A DNA stretch of 64,000 nt from Myotis daubentonii (lineage: Eukaryota; Chordata; Mammalia; Chiroptera; Vespertilionidae): the NCBI RefSeq assembly GCF_963259705.1, contig NC_081842.1, forward strand, positions 180,114,349-180,178,348. Direction: 5' to 3'. Position 1 is the stretch's first letter, and each line of letters opens with the position of its first letter. A program made the position numbers and the translations under genes. This document shows, piece by piece, positions 61,130-64,000 of this stretch. The notes beneath the pieces are model-generated. The model had not been told where the DNA came from and did no database searches. It worked only from the letters and a program-made list of their open reading frames with translations.

Positions 61130-61860
61130 CTCCTCTCCATCCCTGCTCCCACTGCCCTAATTCAGGCCTTCGTCATCTCTCAGTGGACTATTATAACAAC
61201 CTCCTAACTTGTCTCTGCTCCAATTTGCTTCCCTCTAACCCATTCTCTACATGGCAGCAAGAGTAATCTCTCTTACAAAGAAAGCTGTCCCTTCCTCCCC
61301 CTCTTAACACCCTCCCATAGCTCCCCCTTGCACTTAGAATAAAACCTGTGTCATTAGCACTGCCATCAGGCCCTATACAATCTGGCTCCTGCCTGCCTCT
61401 TCAGTTCCATTTCTTCCCGCTGCTCATACTGAACATGGGCTCCAGCAACACAGAATGGCCTACAATTCCCCACAAATCTGGTACGATTTCTCACCTATGT
61501 GTTTTGATTTTGCTGGCCTCTTGCCTGCAATGTCACATGCCCTCCTTTGGTCTGCTGACTCCTCCTCACCCCATAAGGGCCAGCTCTAACATCACTCCTG
61601 AGAAATAGTCCCCAATGACCACAGACACATGCACACACACGTGCACACATATTTGGCTACATCCAAACTATACTCTGCAGATCTCTATGACTGAACTCAT
61701 CACACACTGTGCTACACTAATGTATTGTTGTGTCTATTCTTCTCACCAGGTTGTTCTGTCTTATACAGAAGGTCTATTACATATTCATCTTTATAACCAG
61801 GCACCTAGCATTGTGTCTGGGATCTAGTAGGTCCTCAATAAATGATTATTGAAGCATTCT
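61130..61860 (+). repeat. long L2 3' region
   Basis: GACTATTATAACAACCTCCT, GGCCCTATACAATCTGGCTC and, at the end, ATCTAGTAGGTCCTCAATAA then TGATTATTGAAGC follow L2 order over about 700 bp. It is the longest L2 copy here; its small frames are broken L2 sequence. Confidence 0.7.
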
Positions 61861-62194
61861 TTCAATAAGCCCGCATTTTAAACTACAAAAACCATTGCTC
61901 TGAGGGCTTGAGGGATTTGTCCAGGATATAAACTAATAAATGGGAGAAACAAAATGCTAATCTAGGTCTGTCTGATGTCCCCAAAACTTCAGACTATGCC
62001 CCACTACTTTCAAAGGGACCATGGATAATTTTGTGAGCTAAAAAGGTTACTTCTCTTGAGGGAATTTTTCCTTTTGATTTGTTTTTTTTTGACTTTGTTT
62101 GAATGTCTGATTCTTTCGAGAATCTGAGGAGAGCTGTAGAATTTTTCCCCAGGAAAAAAAATATGCATAAACACCAAATGTTACATGTAACATA

Positions 62195-62400
62195 GAGTGT
62201 GTCAGTCAGGATAGGGTAGCTATTGCTGCAGTAACATATAAACCCCCAAATATCAATGACATAGCACAACAGAAGTTTAATTCTACTCATATAAAGTTAT
62301 TTGAGGGTCAACAAAGTCTCTCCTCCATCCAGGAAGTCAGAGTTTATAGGCTCCCTCCGCCATAAGACACTATTATCTCAATACACACTTCCTAGTTAGC
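62195..62400 (+). mobile_element. ancient repeat copy related to 59165-59480
   Basis: Shares the GTAACA...CTCAG/CAATGACATAGCACAACAGAAGT...CTCTCCTCCATCCA layout of the same old repeat family. Diverged and truncated. Confidence 0.5.
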
Positions 62401-62559
62401 AAAAATGGAGAAGAGAGAAATGAAGAGTGCACACTGACTTTGAACGGCTTCAGCATGAAAGCAGCACATATCTCTGATAAATTGCAAAATTAATTCCAAC
62501 CCTGTATAAACACCCCTTTGCAAAGTGGCTCTGCTTTTCCTCCAATCGACAGGTATGGT

Positions 62560-63480
62560 CTATGTCCCCATCTGTTAAATAGTGGCTCAGCCATTGCTTT
62601 GGACAATGAAACATTAAGAAACTTAATTCAAGCAGAGGCTTGAAAAGCACTTGTTAATTGAGACCTGTCCTTTCTTGTTGCTTTTGGAACCTTGAGATCA
62701 CCATGAAAAAGCTTGAGTTAGTCTATTTGGTGACATGTGGCCCAGTTATCCCTTTGCTTCATCCAATAGCCAGCACCTACAGAGAGACAGAAAGCATCTT
62801 CAAGCAGGTAAGTCATTCTGTATCAACTACCACCCTGACAACCCATCAGCTAGCTGAGATTGTAAGAGTGAAGACCAACACAACCACCCAGCTTAATCCA
62901 GACGTACTTGCTGACACAATGAATTGTGAGCTTAAAAATTACAAGCTATTAAATTTGAGGATTATTTGTTATGCAGCAAAAGCTAACTAATACAAAATTA
63001 GGTACCAGGAGTGGAATGCTGCCATAACAAAAACCTAAACCTTGTGGCATTGATTATGTGATTATGGAACTGGGTGGCGACTGGAAAATTCATTAGCAAA
63101 GGCTAGAGATACAACTAATTGTTAGCCAACCCATTGACCTAGAGCTACTAATTCCTACATACAAGTTAAAGGGCTAGAGATGCATGATCATTTTTAAAGC
63201 TCTCTTATAGTCAAAGAAGATAGCTACAGCCTTTAATGAAAGCAGCTGGTGAGGTTGCGCTAGACCTAAGTCAGTTCTAGAACTTCCTAAGAGGAGATAT
63301 CGTCTTGGTATTATAAAAGAAGAGTTTGGGAGTGAAACAAACAAACAAACAAACCTTGTATTTGATCATCAATTTTCTACTTAGCAGCTGTGGAGCCAGT
63401 TGTGGAACCCCATCTCAGAGGCATGGAAGATGATACTTAGTTTGTTGGATTATTGCCAAGATCAAACAAGATGATGTATG
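62560..63480 (+). mobile_element. ancient MaLR element: LTR plus start of internal region
   Basis: The LTR end is at about 62940-63000 (ACAAGCTATTAAATTTGAGG, GCAGCAAAAGCTAACTAATA). It is followed by GGTACCAGGAGTGGAATGCT, which in MaLR elements marks the start of internal sequence, and by TTATGGAACTGGGTGGCGAC. No functional retroviral gene is present. Ends approximate. Confidence 0.55.
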
Positions 63481-64000
63481 GACTCCTCGTTAAATTGCTA
63501 AGAACTGTCCCTTAAAAATATGTATAGCACTTCATCCTAAGGCTGGAGTCCTCCTGGCATGTCCTCAGGTGAGTGGCACCTGAAACCACCAGGGGGCGAT
63601 ATGAGGTTGGATTTCCAGGAGATCTATTAGATCCTGGAACCAAAGAACCCCAGAAGAGCCAATCAGGAAGGCTTCCTTGTGAAAGTGACATTAGTATGAA
63701 ATGTAAATAATGAGTCAAGTTTAGCTAAGTGGCACATATTTTGGGCAGGGGGATAGCTTACACAAAATATCTGGAGGTGAGAGAGCACATGTAACTGCCT
63801 CTAAAATTTGCAGGTTCCTCTATGAGTCTATCAGGTTGAGGAGGTTGAAGGGGAACCCTATCTGGGAAGGCCATGGCTTCTCTTAAATGCAGGCAGACAT
63901 GAGAGGGGGCATGAATCCTTCTTGAAACACAATTTTCTGCTTGTTTACAAATGATTAACTACTGCAATCAATTGTGTCAAAGTTCAGGTCATGCATCCTT

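Larger units (their letters stand above)
40766..64000. other. apparent intergenic region downstream of DAB1
   Basis: No exon of a second gene was recognised on either strand. The stretch is built of an old L1 with nested SINEs (45000-47600), a Helitron cluster (47959-49528), Ves SINEs, MIR and L2 copies, MaLR LTR remnants and simple repeats. In other mammals the next gene in this direction is C8B, as I recall, but none of its exons is visible, so it probably starts beyond base 64000. Stretches such as 42230-43100, 58000-59100 and 60500-61100 look unique and featureless. Confidence 0.6.

Noticed and set aside
62658..62990. 110-codon frame that might be a first exon of a neighbouring gene such as C8B
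   Set aside because: It coincides with an ancient MaLR LTR and its peptide does not resemble C8B or another known N-terminus.

Overview
The window is mammalian nuclear DNA, most likely from a vespertilionid (evening) bat. It has spliced genes with GT-AG introns, no bacterial-type coding density, ancient MIR, L2, L1M and MaLR repeats, and a bat-specific layer: tRNA-derived Ves SINEs, HeliBat-type Helitrons with TC...CTAG ends and a 3' hairpin, and short hAT elements with 8-bp target duplications. Genus and species cannot be fixed from this sequence alone.

The only gene supported at protein level is the 3' half of DAB1 (Disabled-1, cytoplasmic adaptor of the Reelin pathway) on the + strand. 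Seven coding exons lie at 7137-7187, 7273-7320, 12669-12731, 15217-15325, 20119-20667, 26099-10 (i.e. 26089)-26216 and 26569-26664. They keep one open frame (1044 nt, 347 codons plus stop), all with AG acceptors and GT donors. The N-terminal PTB domain and tyrosine cluster lie upstream of base 1. The first two mini-exons total 33 codons, the difference between the 588- and 555-residue isoforms as I recall them. The stop codon sits in the last coding exon. A candidate 3'UTR exon runs from about 37361 to a polyadenylation signal at 40740-40745, and could also encode a short alternative C-terminus.

Layout: 1-7136 is upstream intron with a Ves SINE and a solitary LTR. 7137-26664 holds the coding exons, with introns carrying hAT elements, a 270-bp pyrimidine microsatellite and a Helitron cluster (20745-22172). 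26674-37360 is probably the last intron, with old L1 3' ends, a Ves SINE and a small clean Helitron. 37361-40765 is the candidate terminal exon. 40766-64000 appears intergenic: TG/TA repeat, old L1 with nested SINEs, a second Helitron cluster (47959-49528), several Ves SINEs and MaLR LTR remnants. No second gene was recognised there.

The most interesting points are: (i) the possible alternative or extended DAB1 C-terminus; (ii) two independent loci with the same pair of Helitron types in the same order; (iii) Helitron inverted repeats carrying paired CTCF-like motifs; (iv) very short but well-bounded hAT elements. I found no wholly new gene system, and ends of ancient repeats are approximate.
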